DNA from: Bretschneidera sinensis
Taxonomy: Eukaryota; Streptophyta; Magnoliopsida; Brassicales; Akaniaceae
Assembly (NCBI GenBank): GCA_023935145.1
Contig: CM043699.1
Location: forward strand, 130,882,036 to 130,946,035
Direction: 5' to 3'
Length of the DNA stretch: 64,000 nt
This document shows positions 36,628 to 51,790 of the stretch, piece after piece. Both the position numbers and the translations under genes were made by a program. Numbering within the stretch: the first letter of the stretch is position 1; every line of letters starts with the position of its first letter. The notes under the pieces were generated by a model. That model was not told the origin of the DNA, made no database searches, and was given only the letters and a program-made list of their open reading frames with translations.

Positions 36628-39600
36628 GAAGCAGGTCAGAATTCTTCCAAACTCAGGAAGATCATGAGCTAGAGTGCAAGTGCTTTTTTCTGTATTTTTT
36701 TAGTATAGAGAATATGACATATTACAGCCAGAGAAGTAGAGAGAGAAAGAGCCCTTGTCATGTGGACCTTTTCCAGTTTAGTAAAGGGAAATTGACGACA
36801 GTAGCGGCCAGAAAAAGGAAACAGGACGCTGTCACCACCCACACATCATTTTTGTTGCTTAGAAGGCCAGTCTGTAAGTTACAATTTCATGGCTATCAAG
36901 CTCATAATAAATACAAATCTTTGTGGTGGCATTTTCTGCCCTTATTCTCATATGATTTTGAATGATCTGTTTTACAAGTACGATACTATTCTATTTTACT
37001 CTGTCTTTTTTTCTCAACTTTATTTGCTAGTGTGATAGGACGTGACCTTTTTTCAAACGATTCTTTATTGCTAAAAAATTTTAAATAGGGAGTTTGACAT
37101 GCAATAACAACGATTTGATGGGTAAACTTTCCCATTAGAGGAAAGTTAATATCCCATTCACTTAATTTTAATGAAAAGTCCATATCCCATATAGGCATAA
37201 CCTTGTCCAAATTAAATTAGATATCAAGTTTCTTTTATTCTTTTTTCTATGAAGAGAAACTGTTGGAGTAAAAAGAGAAAAATATCATACTACTGCTATA
37301 AGGCTTATAGGCACCATTATATGCCAAGTAGAAATCAGTTGCAATGGTTATGCTTGTTGCATTTTATGCATTGGGCATGAATTAGTTAGGAGCAGCTATA
37401 TTTACAGACCCAAAATGCATTAGTTATTGCATCAAAGGGCATAGATGATTGCTCAAATCTTTGAGTCGATCAAGCCAAACCTTGGGCAATCAGAGAAAGA
37501 TTCGGTTGAAATCTAATTACTTTCATTTAAATTATTTTCTGAAATTAGGAACTAAAAAGAAAAGAGTAACATGGTAGGTAAAAAGTAACTTTACAATCTT
37601 TTTCTCCTTGGGTGCATTCGTTTGTCAAATAAAATCCGCATGTGCATTAGAGCAATATACAAACACTATATGCACACAATAAAATAACAAAATGGAAGCT
37701 CGTTAGGCTTGATTTAAGACACTTCAAAGCTCAAAAGCTCACTCGAACTTGTTCGAGTAAAGAAGTACAAGTCAAGCTTGCTCGAATTTAAATTTTCATG
37801 ATTGTCTCGAGCTCAAATAAATTACAAGCAGTTTAAGTTGATCGGTTGGAGTACCCAAAAACATCATGCCACCATTAAGAACTTTGGAGAAACTAATTGT
37901 TAAACATCAACATAGTAACTCCTTGTCCTCTGCTCGTCTCTCAAAAACAGGAAAGTAAATAAAATGTTATGATTCCACTGTTTTAAAGAGCAGATTTCAG
38001 ATATTGATAAAAAAAAAAAAAAAGTTTGAAAAGGAGAAAGAGGGTTACCTTTGAAACTTCTATTTTTTTTAGTGGAGCCTTACCTTTGAACCTTGCATGA
38101 TTTAAGAGTAATGGCACGTGATATTGGCACGGCTCAATCAAAAAGCAGGACTCATAACAATTGGAGCACTGTTTTCTCATTGAACCGGACCAATATCTCG
38201 TTAAACACCTCCGTTGAGTCATGTTTGGCTTCAACATTTCTCAATTTCTTTTAGTCCCTCCTTTACGTATCTGCTACTATGAAACAAAACAAAAATGAAC
38301 ATCAAACAACTACAAAACACAACAAATAAAATGGAAACAAAGTAGTATTACTTCCAAACTCATAATCTAACTTCTTCAAAACATGAAAAGCGTGAAGGGG
38401 CTGCTACTGTATGCAACTCATAGCAGAGAGACTGACATATGCCGAGAGTTCTTCAATGATAGAAAGCGGTGAAGAAAGGGCTTGTATGGGGCATGTAGTT
38501 TATTTGGTGCAGGCCAATGGGCTTTTAAAGAAGGTAGGAAGCAACAAAGAGAGATGGCAAAGTGGTAATATCGAACAAATAGCATTTAAATTCCCAACTA
38601 CCCAACAAGAAAGGAAGTTGGAATATTAATTTAAGAAGTTAGAAGAACAGTAAGAAAGCTCACGAGGACTTTTCTGGTGCTTTTAATGTTAGCATTTATA
38701 GATGACGGAGGGATGTTTGGTTCCGTTCAATCGAGCATTTATGAATCAAACAAAAAAGGAACACTTTGCTTTGGGTTTGACGTTTTTGTACTGTTCTTCC
38801 CTTGGGGCACTTCGTAGGTTCAGTCGTATGCTCATTTTTCTAATTAATGCATATATAATCCTTTTTTGGGTTTGGTTGTTTTTTTTTAATATAATAATTA
38901 TATACTTCAATCAATCCTTTTTTGGGTTGGGTTTATCGTAAGTGTTAGCTGACCAGATGCAGCAGAAGGAGTCACATCCTTCGTTCCTTTCTCAACATAG
39001 AATTGGCAGAGTTCGAATTTTTATTTCTAATGGCAAGTTGACTGTAGCTTTTTATTTCGGTAATTCGAAATTTGCCTTTTGTTTCTTTTTTGTAAATACC
39101 AGTAGGCACGTGAGATTTATGGAAAATAAGTGGCGCTATGACCTATGGTCAAATCAAGAATTGAAGTATGGGGTCGATCAACAGGCATTTAATGCAAAAA
39201 AAAAAAATTAATTGTTTGTTTAATTTGAATATTGATTATAACATTTTTTCATTATTTATGAGATAACTATTTTTTTTTTCTTTTAACACTTATTAACAAG
39301 ATACTGATAAGATAAATTATTTAAATTTATTTTATAATTATTTATGTACTATATAATAGTAATAGAATATATACACTTTCTTAGTATTTATGATTTATCC
39401 TATCAAATTGTGATTGACCATAATTTCGTGCCCTCCCTCCACCAATTGACCAGGCATTCAGGCTTGTGTCAAAACACAGCAAAAATAAATTGTGATCCTC
39501 TTAATTTGAAAATTGAAACTGAATCAAGTTTATGGTAAGATTGAATGTCACATTATTAAATATAGATTATTTAAATTTAAATTTATTAATTTCACCATGA

Positions 39601-40509
39601 ACTTAACATTCATTTCAAATTAAAATGAAGAGAATCGTAATCCAAAAACAATGAGCTACAACTCTTCTCTTTTTTTATTGAGTTGCAGCTAACATTGTCA
39701 CTGTTACATTGATATTTGGATCAACAAGTTTGATGTTAAGTTTCAAAATGAGTGTATTTTTTTTTATCGGAATGAGTTACATAATAGAAAGTGATTTTTT
39801 TAAAAAAAATTTATGTTCTCATTTTTTGATGTGAATAGAATTTGATTATTTATCTCTTATATGACAAAAAAAATAATTTTACAAATTAATCATTAATACA
39901 TGGTTTTATATTTATATATAACCATTTATAAGAAAATACATCTAATTAAGAATCGCCTTATATTTGTACAAGCAAAGTAGCATAATGACACATCTCCTTA
40001 TTATGTAATACCTTGACCTCTGCTCCTTCGCCATAGACAGACACCTTTTTCCTTAAGCATGAGAGCTCCTCCAGCCAACAAGCCATGCAAAAACTCCAAA
40101 TTTCTGAACTTTTATATCTTTACTCTTTCTCTCTTTTTGAGCAAAGCCAATCTTTCGCACTATGTACTAGAGAGGAATATGCACCTATGGTGCCTTTTGG
40201 GTTTGTTTGGAATTGGGCCAAAATTAGTGTTGGATGATAGTTGGACAAGTGACTACCTAAACGAACCCTCAACTTGGGTGGCCCAAGGTGGTTTCAAGAA
40301 TGAATCTATTGGTCGCTAGAGTCCTCTAGCCTTTTAGTTCCAGTGGACTCTTCGTCCTTCGCCGCACACGTGGTTCAATCGAAAGCTTTAGCCATTAAGC
40401 TTAAGATAAAAGTTCTTTTTATGATAATCTGATTTTTTAATGAATTTATAACTTTTAATTTTTTTAAAAAAATGTTAGATTATCAATTGAATTAGGTTGA
40501 ATAGGCTAA
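36628..40509. other. 3' UTR then gene-poor DNA
   Basis: The first 300-400 bases are probably 3' UTR of the GT31 gene. A stretch at about 37700-37830 is rich in ctcgaac, gttcgag and ctcgagctc words, as in some plant hAT or LTR ends, but no borders are visible. I see no supported gene. Confidence 0.55.
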
Positions 40510-40613
40510 AGTCATGTTTGGTCTCTCGTTTAATTTAATTTAAAGTAAATTGATTTAAATGAATTCAAAATAACTTATTTGAAATTGACTTAAATAAAAA
40601 ACCAAACATGACT
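40510..40613. mobile_element. Tourist-like MITE, 104 bp
   Basis: Perfect 13-bp terminal inverted repeats, AGTCATGTTTGGT at the left and ACCAAACATGACT at the right. They are flanked on both sides by TAA, a 3-bp duplication typical of PIF/Harbinger-derived Tourist elements. The interior is AT-rich and non-coding. Confidence 0.8.
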
Positions 40614-40810
40614 TAAATCTATTTTTCACAAAATTCCAAACGGGCTCGGCTATTCTTTATTAGAAAATTTTCAAAAAATCATTTTAATAATTTATCCTAA
40701 ACTATAAATGTACGTCTCATTATTAAAAATATACAAAAGGTACCTCTCAACCCAACTTTCTTAACAGCTGTGGTAAAAAAATTGTCATAAAACTACTTTA
40801 AATATGTAAA

Positions 40811-42549
40811 TAGGGGTGAACATAGAACCCGGTTGACCCATGGATCCAATCCAAATCGATACAATGGGTTGGGTTGAGTTTGGTCTTTTTAAAAGTTGGG
40901 TTGGGTTGAAATTTTTTTGAACCCGATGGGTTGGGTTGGGTTATGGGTTCAAAAATTTTAAACCGACCCAAACCGGTAACCCGATCAAATATATAATTAT
41001 ATTTTTTATATATTATATTTATTAAATATAAAATTATGTTTAAATAATTATAGTATAATGAATGAATAAAATTATATGTAGCACAGTCCAAATCCAAAAA
41101 GCCAAACATGGTATAACTTGTTGTAATTATATAATAGAATTATGGGTATTTTGGGAAAAAGAAATTAAAATTCACTAAACCTAGCCTCTCTGATTGAAAA
41201 TTTCAGTCTCCTCATTATCTCTTTCTTCGTTTCTTTGTGAGGGCTGTGGGGCTATCGTTTTCTCTTGAAAGAAACCCAAGTGACGAATGTGAAGTTTGGT
41301 GAGAGAAAGCCAAAAAGGTATCTAGTACTATGCAGCCTTTTTTTTTCGTAGAAAGTGTTGGCCTGGTTTTTGCATTTTTCTTTTTCCTTTTGCACTTTTC
41401 ATTTTCGAGGGCTTTTTTATTTTCAAATCTAATGTTAACTTTCATTTTATGGAGTTTTATATATGTTCTTTTTAATATGGTTAAACATTCTTTAGCTTTA
41501 AGAAATGAAAAATTTTGATTATAGTAAGGATATATAGCTTATGCTAAATTAAGACACAATCAATTATGCATCTCTCTGTAACTAATTGGTAGTAATAAGT
41601 AAATATCAACTATAAGAAATCATTGGAAAAAAAACTATAAGAAATCTTTAATCACTTGCCTTTTTGGATTATAAAGCACATTTAGTTAATAAAATATTTT
41701 ATTATGAAAAATACGTATTTTATTACGAAGATTTTTTTGAAAGGTTTACCATTTTGAAGAGGATTCCCACCGACTATGAATAAGTTAAATTTTAATTAAA
41801 CTTTACTCATAAATCATGTAATGAATCTTGATTATCAATCTTTAAATTGTTTTTTTAACATTACATGGACGTACGGTCCATATATCACAAAGATAGATGT
41901 AAAACATAATAATTAATTAATTAATTTTTCATAAACAAACAAAACACTCCTTAAAATATTATATTTATATAAAAAAATTAAATTACTTTTCCTTAGGTTT
42001 ACAGAAATTCGTTTGATTTTTACCTTCAGTGTTGCATTATCTTCAACACTCAAACAATGTACAGTCCATTTCATGGATTTAGCATTGAAAACTATTGACC
42101 TATTTTAGAAAGTGAAGAACACAGAGTTTGTTGTGCTTCTAGTCATCTCGTTTGGTTGACGAATTTTGGTGTGTTATATGTTGGAAATGGTATCTGTTAA
42201 TGCTTGTTTTCATAACAATATCCAATATGTTAACAAAAGTATTGAATATTAGTTTATATAAAGCTGATGCACACACAACTTTTACTTGAAATATGTATGG
42301 ATTTGGTTTTGAATTTAGTATAATATTTTTTTGTTATGCAACATGTATGATTTAATTTTTTAGTAGAAAAAATATATCAACCCGATGACCCAAACCGACC
42401 CAAACCGATTAGAATGGGTTGGGTTGAGTTGAGGTTGGATAGGTTCATGGGTTGGCTTGGGTTGGGCTGAGATTTTTCTAATCCGGTATGAATGGGTTGG
42501 GTTAAATTTTTAGGCTAAACCAACCCAAACCGACTCATACTCACCCTTA
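40811..42549. mobile_element. Non-autonomous hAT-like element, about 1.74 kb
   Basis: Termini are TAGGGGTGAAC at the left and CACCCTTA at the right. The subterminal regions are packed with gggttgggtt words on the left (40866-40945) and the same words with cccaaaccgaccc on the right (42380-42535). Flanks tatgtaaa and tacgaaaa match at 6 of 8 positions, consistent with an old 8-bp hAT target duplication. The interior has no transposase I can recognise. A CT-rich stretch near 41200-41290 could be an old leader. Confidence 0.65.
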
Positions 42550-44002
42550 TACGAAAATACCATGACACCCTTCATTTAATGCTACTTACCCGCCAATGAA
42601 AGTATTTATTCTAAAACCCTATCAAAACTCATTTGAACAACTGTTGAGAACCTTCACTTCATCTGTTAATTAGCCAAACAAAGTGTGATTTCTCTAAACC
42701 GTCACGATCAACAACTACTGGGCAACTCACCAGCTTCTGCTACCAACACCACCATCGCCATCGAATACCAATCTCACCACTGCCACCATTGACTCTCCCC
42801 CATCGCAGCCCGAGTTCCGCTTCTCCTCCCCCGATCTTCTTTTCCTATTACCCCTCATCTACTTCCCACATGCTATTTAGCCTTCTCTTGCTCATACCCA
42901 AACAATAATAACAACATAAACAATTTAGATCCAAATTCTAATATAAATTTGACATCTACTATTGTGATTGGTTGACGGAATAATCAAAACTCAAATTCGC
43001 GAAATCGATTCAAATGTGACTTGTCAACCATAATCTTTGGTGTTTGTATGCTGAGGGGTTGTTTGTTTGTATGTTTATTGCTTTTGATGAGGATTGAATT
43101 TATGCAACTCATATGTTCGATTTAAGTCTTGAATGAGTTTCTCTTGTTAAAAGGTGTTTTTTTTGCATGCGTAGCGATGTCTTTTTTGACGCCCAGACTT
43201 ATTTATGTACTTGTTTTCCTTTGATATTAATGTGGTCTGGAGTTTTTTAAATGCTTCAAGTGGATTTGTTTTGCTTAATTTCTTCTTTTTTATTTTATAT
43301 TTTTTTTCTTAATTTAATTAATGATAATAACCACTTTATGCATTAAAATGTGAGAATGTGAAGAAATTCACCAGCAAAAATATCCCTTTATACTAACACA
43401 AATGACTGTGATCAAGCAAAATTTTTTATTTTGAAACTGAAACTAACATTTTACATAACACTCACAAATTAAAAAAAAAAAAAAAAAAAAACTTGATGGA
43501 AAAGTAATCATTGTCGCACAACAAATTGCTCCTCCTGATATTGATTTGAAACAAGTTTCCCTCTTTTCATGTTAATTAGGAATTATGAGCTAGGGCATAG
43601 CGATGGTGAAGATCATAGATAGAATTAAGTGATGAAGAAAATAGAGATGAAACTCAGAGAGAAAAATAATTCCAAATTAATTTATAAGGAAAATGAGGCA
43701 TTTTCATCTTTGTATTATCAAATCTTGACAAAGTGACGATTTTGATTGTATTTTACCACAACTGGCTAACTAGGGTTGGATCGGGATACTTTATAAGGGT
43801 GTTATTGAAATTTTTCTTCTTATTTTTGTTACAAAATAAAGTATAATTGTTTATTTCATGACAAATCCATTTTTTTAAATACAAAATACTCAATGACACC
43901 CTAGCTTTTATAATCAAAATCATACTTTACTATCCAATAAAACCCATGGAATATATTAAATATACAAAATATCAACTATAAATATTATTTAAACAACATG
44001 AT

Positions 44003-44290
44003 CAACGCAATCCAATCCAATCCTATCTTAACTAAACAATGAGCCACTTGATTCGCATTAGGACTCACATGTTGAAAGCTACATATTGAGAACAACCCTT
44101 GAATCAACCGAATATCGTCCACAATATCTCCATACTCAGCCAACAGACATTTCGACCGTTAAGAGCTTGAATTAGTACTAGGCAATCACTCTCTACTTCA
44201 ATCTCAGCAATTCCCAATTGTTGTGCCAACTGTAGACCTTCCCTCATCGCTATTGCCTCCATAGCCACGACAGAGTTCGAAATAGGTCCC
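44003..44290 (-). mobile_element. LINE-derived RNase H domain relic
   Basis: On the minus strand the sequence reads SNSVVAMEAIAMREGLQLAQ, then IEVESDCLVLIQALN, then after a one-base shift AEYGDIVDDIRLIQ and SPNANQVAHCLVKIGL. This is the plant RVT_3 RNase H pattern found at the 3' end of LINEs. The frameshift near 44150 shows it is dead. No ends are visible. Confidence 0.75.
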
Positions 44291-45738
44291 TAGTCGCTCG
44301 AGCTGCAGACACTCAATTTCATTCTAATTATTAGAATGAATCACGTGTGGAGTCTGATGATGAAAATTCGGTCTCGAAATACTCGAATTTAGAGGAAATG
44401 AGAATCGAGACTTTGTTTTGAGAAAGAACCGATTACAAACTAAAAGTCAAACCAAATATGCCCAATTGAACCCAAAACCCAAGCCAAAACCAAAAACCCA
44501 CATGTATACCCGAAAACTTGAACTAGAAACTGATCCAGGCCCAAACCTTGAACCAATCGGCTTAGTTAAATGAAAAATCGATCCGGACCCTTGATCGATT
44601 GATTCTAATTGTTAAACATTAGATTTCGTTCTTTATTACAAATCTTCCATATTTTATTTTGCAAATATTCAAAAACTCACTCTTTATTATGAAAATCTTT
44701 CTTTGACCAAATCCAAACCATTCAAAAAAATCACGAAACAATTTCATCATCAATCACAATCACGATTTTGTTTCGATTTTATTCTTGAAATATTTCAAGA
44801 ATTAAGAGAATATGTCAATTCCTTAAATCTTTCTTCCAGCCTCCATCTAAACTGTAACCAATCTCACAATCCATTTTGATTTACCCTAAATACATTTTTA
44901 CAAATAAATACACTGTCTACCATGATTTTCAGACACCCTTGTCTATGCTTGAAGACACCTACTGACAATAGAGATACACACATCTTCTTTTCTTCTTTTG
45001 CTGAAACTATAACAAATTCTTTTCACAAAAACCTATTACATTTTTAGTTCGTTCCTTAGATTTTTGTAATAGGTTGGGTTCTTAAAATATCACACCCTCA
45101 TACTTATTTCACTAACCAAACTCAAAAGCGATTTGTAATCAATTCTTTCATTCTTTTCAGCAAATGTTAAAATTTTCATCCATCCAATCCAAAGGTGCTT
45201 TGGATCTTTAAAGGAAACACCACAAATGAAATTTATTTTTATTTTTGTTTGAATAAATTTTAAAATGAAACTTATAGTACTCACATGTTTGGACAAAAAA
45301 GTCTTCTCATTAAACAATCTATTTCAAATTTCCTACTTTCTTTTAGCCCTTTATATTTCCTAATAGACATGACTCAAAAAATAAAATCATCCTGTGTTTT
45401 TTTTTTATTTCTTATCGAATAGATAAAATTAAATAATATATACGTATAAATACAAATATTTACTAATATTTTTTTTAAAGATTAAGAATATTTAATAATT
45501 TACGTTATATTCCATCATAATTTTGGTATTTTAATCCATCCAACAAACCTTTGAAAATAAAATGGGATTAATTATTTTACATGCACAGCTAAACTAAATT
45601 AAGAATATAGTGGCAATTCTATCATAACCTATCATATTCATATGAAATCACAATTTGCTCTATATAATAAAACTTTTTTTCTTTTTTTTGACAATGTGGA
45701 AACTTTGTCACATAAAACGTAAATAATGAATGCTTCTT

Positions 45739-46250
45739 TAGGGGTGTTCACGGGCTAGGTTGAGTCCTGTAAATCGTGATTCAACTCATGAGATAATTTT
45801 TTAAATTTTAAATCAAGTCAATCTATGATGGGTTACATAAATCTTAACTCTAATATAACCCATAAAATCTCAAGTAGGATTCAGGTTAGGTTCAAATTAG
45901 TTTGTGAAATCAAATCAAGATGAAATAAGTTGAGTTAGATTAGATCGAATTAGATTATTGATTTTTATTTTCTCATATCAGATATTAAATATTACAAATA
46001 ATGTTATGAAAGTATCAAATTAAATTATTCATAATTTAATCTCTCTTATACAATCAAATTTCAAATATTTAAACATCTTACACAAAATAAAATCGTTAAC
46101 TAATAACTAGTAATAATAATTACATAATTAAATTTAAGTTCATTGATTATTAATTAAGTTAGGGTTAAAAAACTCTATTTAATTTGGGTTGAAAATTTTT
46201 CATTCCCAGTCTTAACTTTTATAATTTTGGGTGGGATCGGGCCGGCCCTA
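45739..46250. mobile_element. Possible hAT-like remnant
   Basis: Starts TAGGGGTGTTCACGGGCTAGG and ends GGGCCGGCCCTA. Only about five terminal bases are clearly inverted and the flanks do not match, so the right border is doubtful. Subterminal gggtt/aaccc words resemble those of the element at 40811-42549. Confidence 0.3.
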
Positions 46251-46393
46251 CTTTTCCTACAATAAAGCGCGATGCAAAACGACGTGAAATAGAGTCGTTG
46301 CGGTATATTGATATCCAATAACACTGATACCTTGCCAAACTGGACTGTCACCGCGTCTACATATGATAGTAGTTCTCATTGCTTAGAGGGCAG

Positions 46394-46420
46394 TTCTCTC
46401 TCTCTCTCTCTCTCTCTCTC
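46394..46420. repeat. (CT)n microsatellite in ATG8 leader
   Basis: About 13 CT units just upstream of the likely 5' UTR intron donor. Confidence 0.85.
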
Positions 46421-46553
46421 AAGTAAGCAGTAAATGTACTTTTAATAAATTTATCGTTTATATTTTAAATTCGATCTGATCGATCTTTCTGTTGATATGA
46501 AACCCTAGTTCTCAAATTACTTTTTTTATCGGTTCTGTCGCAGAAGTTTTGCT

Positions 46554-48918
<2,365 letters not shown>

Positions 48919-49752
48919 GCCATGGTCCATCTATCTTATGTGGATAAGACTTGCAGAAAATTTAAAAAGTAAAAAAAAAATAGACTAGTTGTATATTCTC
49001 TGTTGTCTGTTTCTCAGTCAGTTGGGTTATGTTCTCTCTGATTTATTTCAAAATTTGGAACGTCGTATATTTATGTATTTCAACTACTACTATGATTTGG
49101 ATGAATTACTGTGGTTCAGTGTAGCAAGTAGGCTTGTTTGCCAGCAGTTGTGGATGGTTATATTGAAAGCTTGCAAAGATGAATTACTGTCTGTATTTTA
49201 CTTGGACGGTTATATATCTTTGTTTCTGTTAGTTGAGTGAACTATTAATGATTGTAAATTTGAAATCCATGTTTTTATAGTTCATTTAAAAAGCTTGGAT
49301 GTAATTAAAACGAATATTAAGATTTGGAAAGCGATGATGAGGCAATTAAATACTCTCTGTAAGCAATGGTGATCCTCATGTCAGCCTGCATGTATCCTCA
49401 GTAAGGCGCATGACTAGGTTGAGACATAAAATCTTGCATCCAACCTTTTTAAAATTAAATTTGAAATACATTCAGAATGTGATGAATCTGATGACAACAG
49501 AGTGGAATGAGATGATTAGAGACTCGAGTGATTGATTCAAGGAATCTCATTACGATGACCATTGAGTTTTAATTATGTACAAAATTTAGGAGAAAAATTA
49601 ATCATCCCATTCAGTTTAACTTATCAAAAAAATCATCCCATTCGGTTTAATTGTAATGCTCATTGTATCACTAAATATAGGCAGACTGATTATCATCCAA
49701 CTGGTTTGGCTTAGCGGACATTCTTCCCAAAAATAAATCCATCACCAACTAT
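48919..49752. other. 3' UTRs between convergent ATG8 and small gene
   Basis: The two genes face each other. No other gene is seen. The open frames here are short and shadow-like. Confidence 0.5.
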
Positions 49753-50010
49753 TCATTTGGAAGAGCACTTCTTCTGGTACTGATTCTTGACCCATTTGAT
49801 CCCCAGTGAGGTTCCACTCTTCAGCTTCTGGGCACCAACACTAGCAGCTCCCTTGGCCTTATCAAGTCCTGCTGAGGCTGCTGCTTTTACATCTGCGATC
49901 TTCTTGCCAGAGCTGCTGCTTGATTTCTTGGTCACGACCTTGTCATCATCCTCTTCATCAAAAACATTATTGCCCCACTGATCAGCCCAATTAGGTGCCT
50001 TGCTTCCCAT
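49753..50010 (-). CDS. Small conserved-looking plant protein, 85 aa
   Basis: Function not recognised. Intronless frame starting at the ATG at 50010 (MGSKAPNWADQWG). It has an acidic patch (DEEDDD), a Ser run (SSSSS), an Ala/Lys-rich middle with repeated A-G-x-x-K-A-K and G-x-Q-K-L-K-S-G words, and a basic C-terminus GIKWVKNQYQKKCSSK. No membrane segment. The low-complexity, Ala/Lys-rich composition suggests a disordered or amphipathic soluble protein. The tidy N- and C-terminal motifs and a frame kept open in the middle support a real gene. An upstream in-frame TTG at 50022 is not a credible start. Confidence 0.65.
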   Translation of the reverse strand: MGSKAPNWADQWGNNVFDEEDDDKVVTKKSSSSSGKKIADVKAAASAGLDKAKGAASVGAQKLKSGTSLGIKWVKNQYQKKCSSK

Positions 50011-51036
50011 ACTTCCTTCCAACCCGACAGTAACTTAATCAGATTTTCAAACATTGGTAATCAATCATGTTAGATGGAGTGTATAAATTCTAGCTAGTAG
50101 CAACCAATTTTCCCAAATGATAATTGAAGAATTCATAGATTAGTTACATCTAAATTGCACAAAACCTACGTACGTTACTCCAATTCATTGATTTTAGTAA
50201 TACCTAAGACATTCTCAATCTCCAATTAAAAAAAGAAGAAGAAAAACACCCTCAATCAGTCTTAGGGGTATGTCTGGATCCAGAGAGTGGAGAGAAAAGG
50301 AGGAAACAAGTGTACCTCTTGTTAGCGATGCAATATCAAGACAGAACAAATCTCTAATTTTTAATCTTTTAAAAAAAACTTCAAAACAAAAAAAATACAT
50401 ATGTCCTTTCATTTTTTTCTTGGATTCAAACAAGAGTCGACCTAAGCAAATGTTATGTACTAATTAAACAAAAATATAGAACGTTCAATTAGGAGAAAAA
50501 TGGAAAACATCTTAAAAGTGAGACAAATATCAGCAACCAATTATTTATCAAAAGAAAAAGAAAAAGAAAACAATTCTTTGATTCTGTGAAAGAGAGTAGT
50601 GTACCTTGAGAAGAGTGAATTAACGATGACTGGTGAGGAGAAAAAGGAGATTGTAATGGTGACTAAAACCTTTGAAAAAATGGAGGTGGGGGTTATAGGA
50701 ATTGGGGTAAAGGAGTTGGTGGCTTTGGCTGACTTTCTAGCTAGCTGTATCACATCCTTAACACTGATTTTATTCCCATACCAGCTGACGTGCAGATTTG
50801 CTGCCATATTTTAATTTATAATAAAAAAATCGTTTGGTTTTGATTTATTACATGAAATTAAAATATTAAAAATATTAGCCTTTGATTATTTGAAAAACAA
50901 TTAAAAAAACATTGAGTAAGAGTGAAAAAATCATTAATAACTTTAATCAAGTGAAACCAAAAGGTCTTTGATTAGGAGGCTCCTTTAAGCTCAATCTTAA
51001 GCTAAAACCTAAAAACCTCTCAATGTCATAAACAAA
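50011..51036. other. Upstream region of small gene and tRNA
   Basis: No further supported gene. An 88-codon frame at 50541-50807 (-) is discussed under rejected items. Confidence 0.45.
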
Positions 51037-51053
51037 GCTGGAATAGCTCAGTT

Positions 51054-51086
<33 letters not shown>

Positions 51087-51110
51087 GAGGTTCAAGCCCT
51101 CCTTCTAGCG
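51037..51110 (+). tRNA. tRNA-Asn (GUU)
   Basis: 74-nt cloverleaf. The acceptor stem gctggaa pairs with ttctagc (one G-U) and the discriminator is G at 51110. The D arm contains agctcagttggttagagc, the anticodon arm gtggctGTTaaccac reads GUU, and the T arm is ggaggttcaagccctcc. The internal A box and B box match pol III consensus. A TTTT terminator follows at 51111-51114. No intron, and CCA is not encoded, as expected for plants. Confidence 0.97.
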
Positions 51111-51544
51111 TTTTCCCTGGATTTCTCTTTTCCTTTCCCTGTCAGAACGATTGTAATGGTTAATTAGGTTGGTTGATTACAACGTCCGAACGATGACATT
51201 ACTCATTTTATGCTAGCGGACCAAAAAATATCCACAGATAGCAATTTTATCACTACATGATTATGAGGTAGCCATTCCATACTGAGTTAAAGCTGAAATG
51301 CTACGAGATAGCTATTGCCACTATCAGACCTTTCTCTCTCTCTTTGTTTTTTTCACTGGATTTGCTTGTTCAACATGGCGCAATCATAATGCTGTCATCT
51401 ATGATGATGGCCACATGAGTGCTGCGGCTCCGGTAGAGTAAACTAAATGTTATTGTGTGGATTTTTTGAAGATAAATTCAAAATAGATTCGTATTAGGCT
51501 TTACCCTCAACATTACTAGATGGATTTGCCTTTCACTCAGTCTT

Positions 51545-51790
51545 GTCAAGCTAAATATCGATGTGGTGATTTTTTGAGAACTAGAGTTAATGGACATTGG
51601 TATGGTCATTCGAGATAGTTGTGGCTAGGTATTGGTGTATTCTTTCAAAAAATGAGATCATCCACTTGAGATCTCAATGATAGAAGCAGTGGTTGTAGTG
51701 GAAGGCTTGAGATTGACACTGATGTTTGGTTTCATCCATATCATTTTAGAGTTTAATTCAAGTATTGTTATATTTGCTTTAGCATCTAGT
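51545..51790 (+). mobile_element. Old LINE RNase H relic
   Basis: The plus strand reads KLNIDVVIF, then DIGMVIRDSCG, then EAVVVVEGLRL and LEFNSSIVIFAL. This follows the plant LINE RNase H pattern (K-L-N-x-D, G-M-V-I-R-D-x-x-G, E-A-x-A-x-x-E-G-L). Stops and shifts interrupt it. More decayed than the relic at 44003-44290. Confidence 0.55.

Larger units (their letters stand above)
42550..46553. other. Gene-poor region upstream of ATG8
   Basis: Contains a pyrimidine-rich stretch (42725-42850), a 20-A run near 43470, the LINE relic at 44003-44290 and a hAT-like remnant at 45739-46250. The last 170 bases form the ATG8 leader, with a likely intron at 46423-46543 (CAA|GTAAGC ... TCGCAG) ending 10 bases before the start codon. 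Confidence 0.55.

Noticed and set aside
40059..40319. 86-codon frame MRAPPANKPCKNSKF...
   Set aside because: No domain, no neighbours in frame and low-complexity hydrophobic stretch; consistent with chance.
40866..40945. GGGTTGGGTT arrays as an interstitial telomere repeat
   Set aside because: The unit is GGGTTG, not the plant telomere unit TTTAGGG, and the arrays sit at the ends of a hAT-like element.
41215..41518. Open frames on both strands inside the 40.8-42.5 kb element as a transposase
   Set aside because: They are short Lys- or Phe-rich shadows of a CT-rich stretch, with no hAT catalytic or dimerisation motif.
50541..50807. 88-codon minus-strand frame starting MAANLHVSWYGNKISVKDVI
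   Set aside because: No recognised family, the second half is hydrophobic and Ser/Phe-rich, and no splice link to the small gene at 49753-50010 could be justified.
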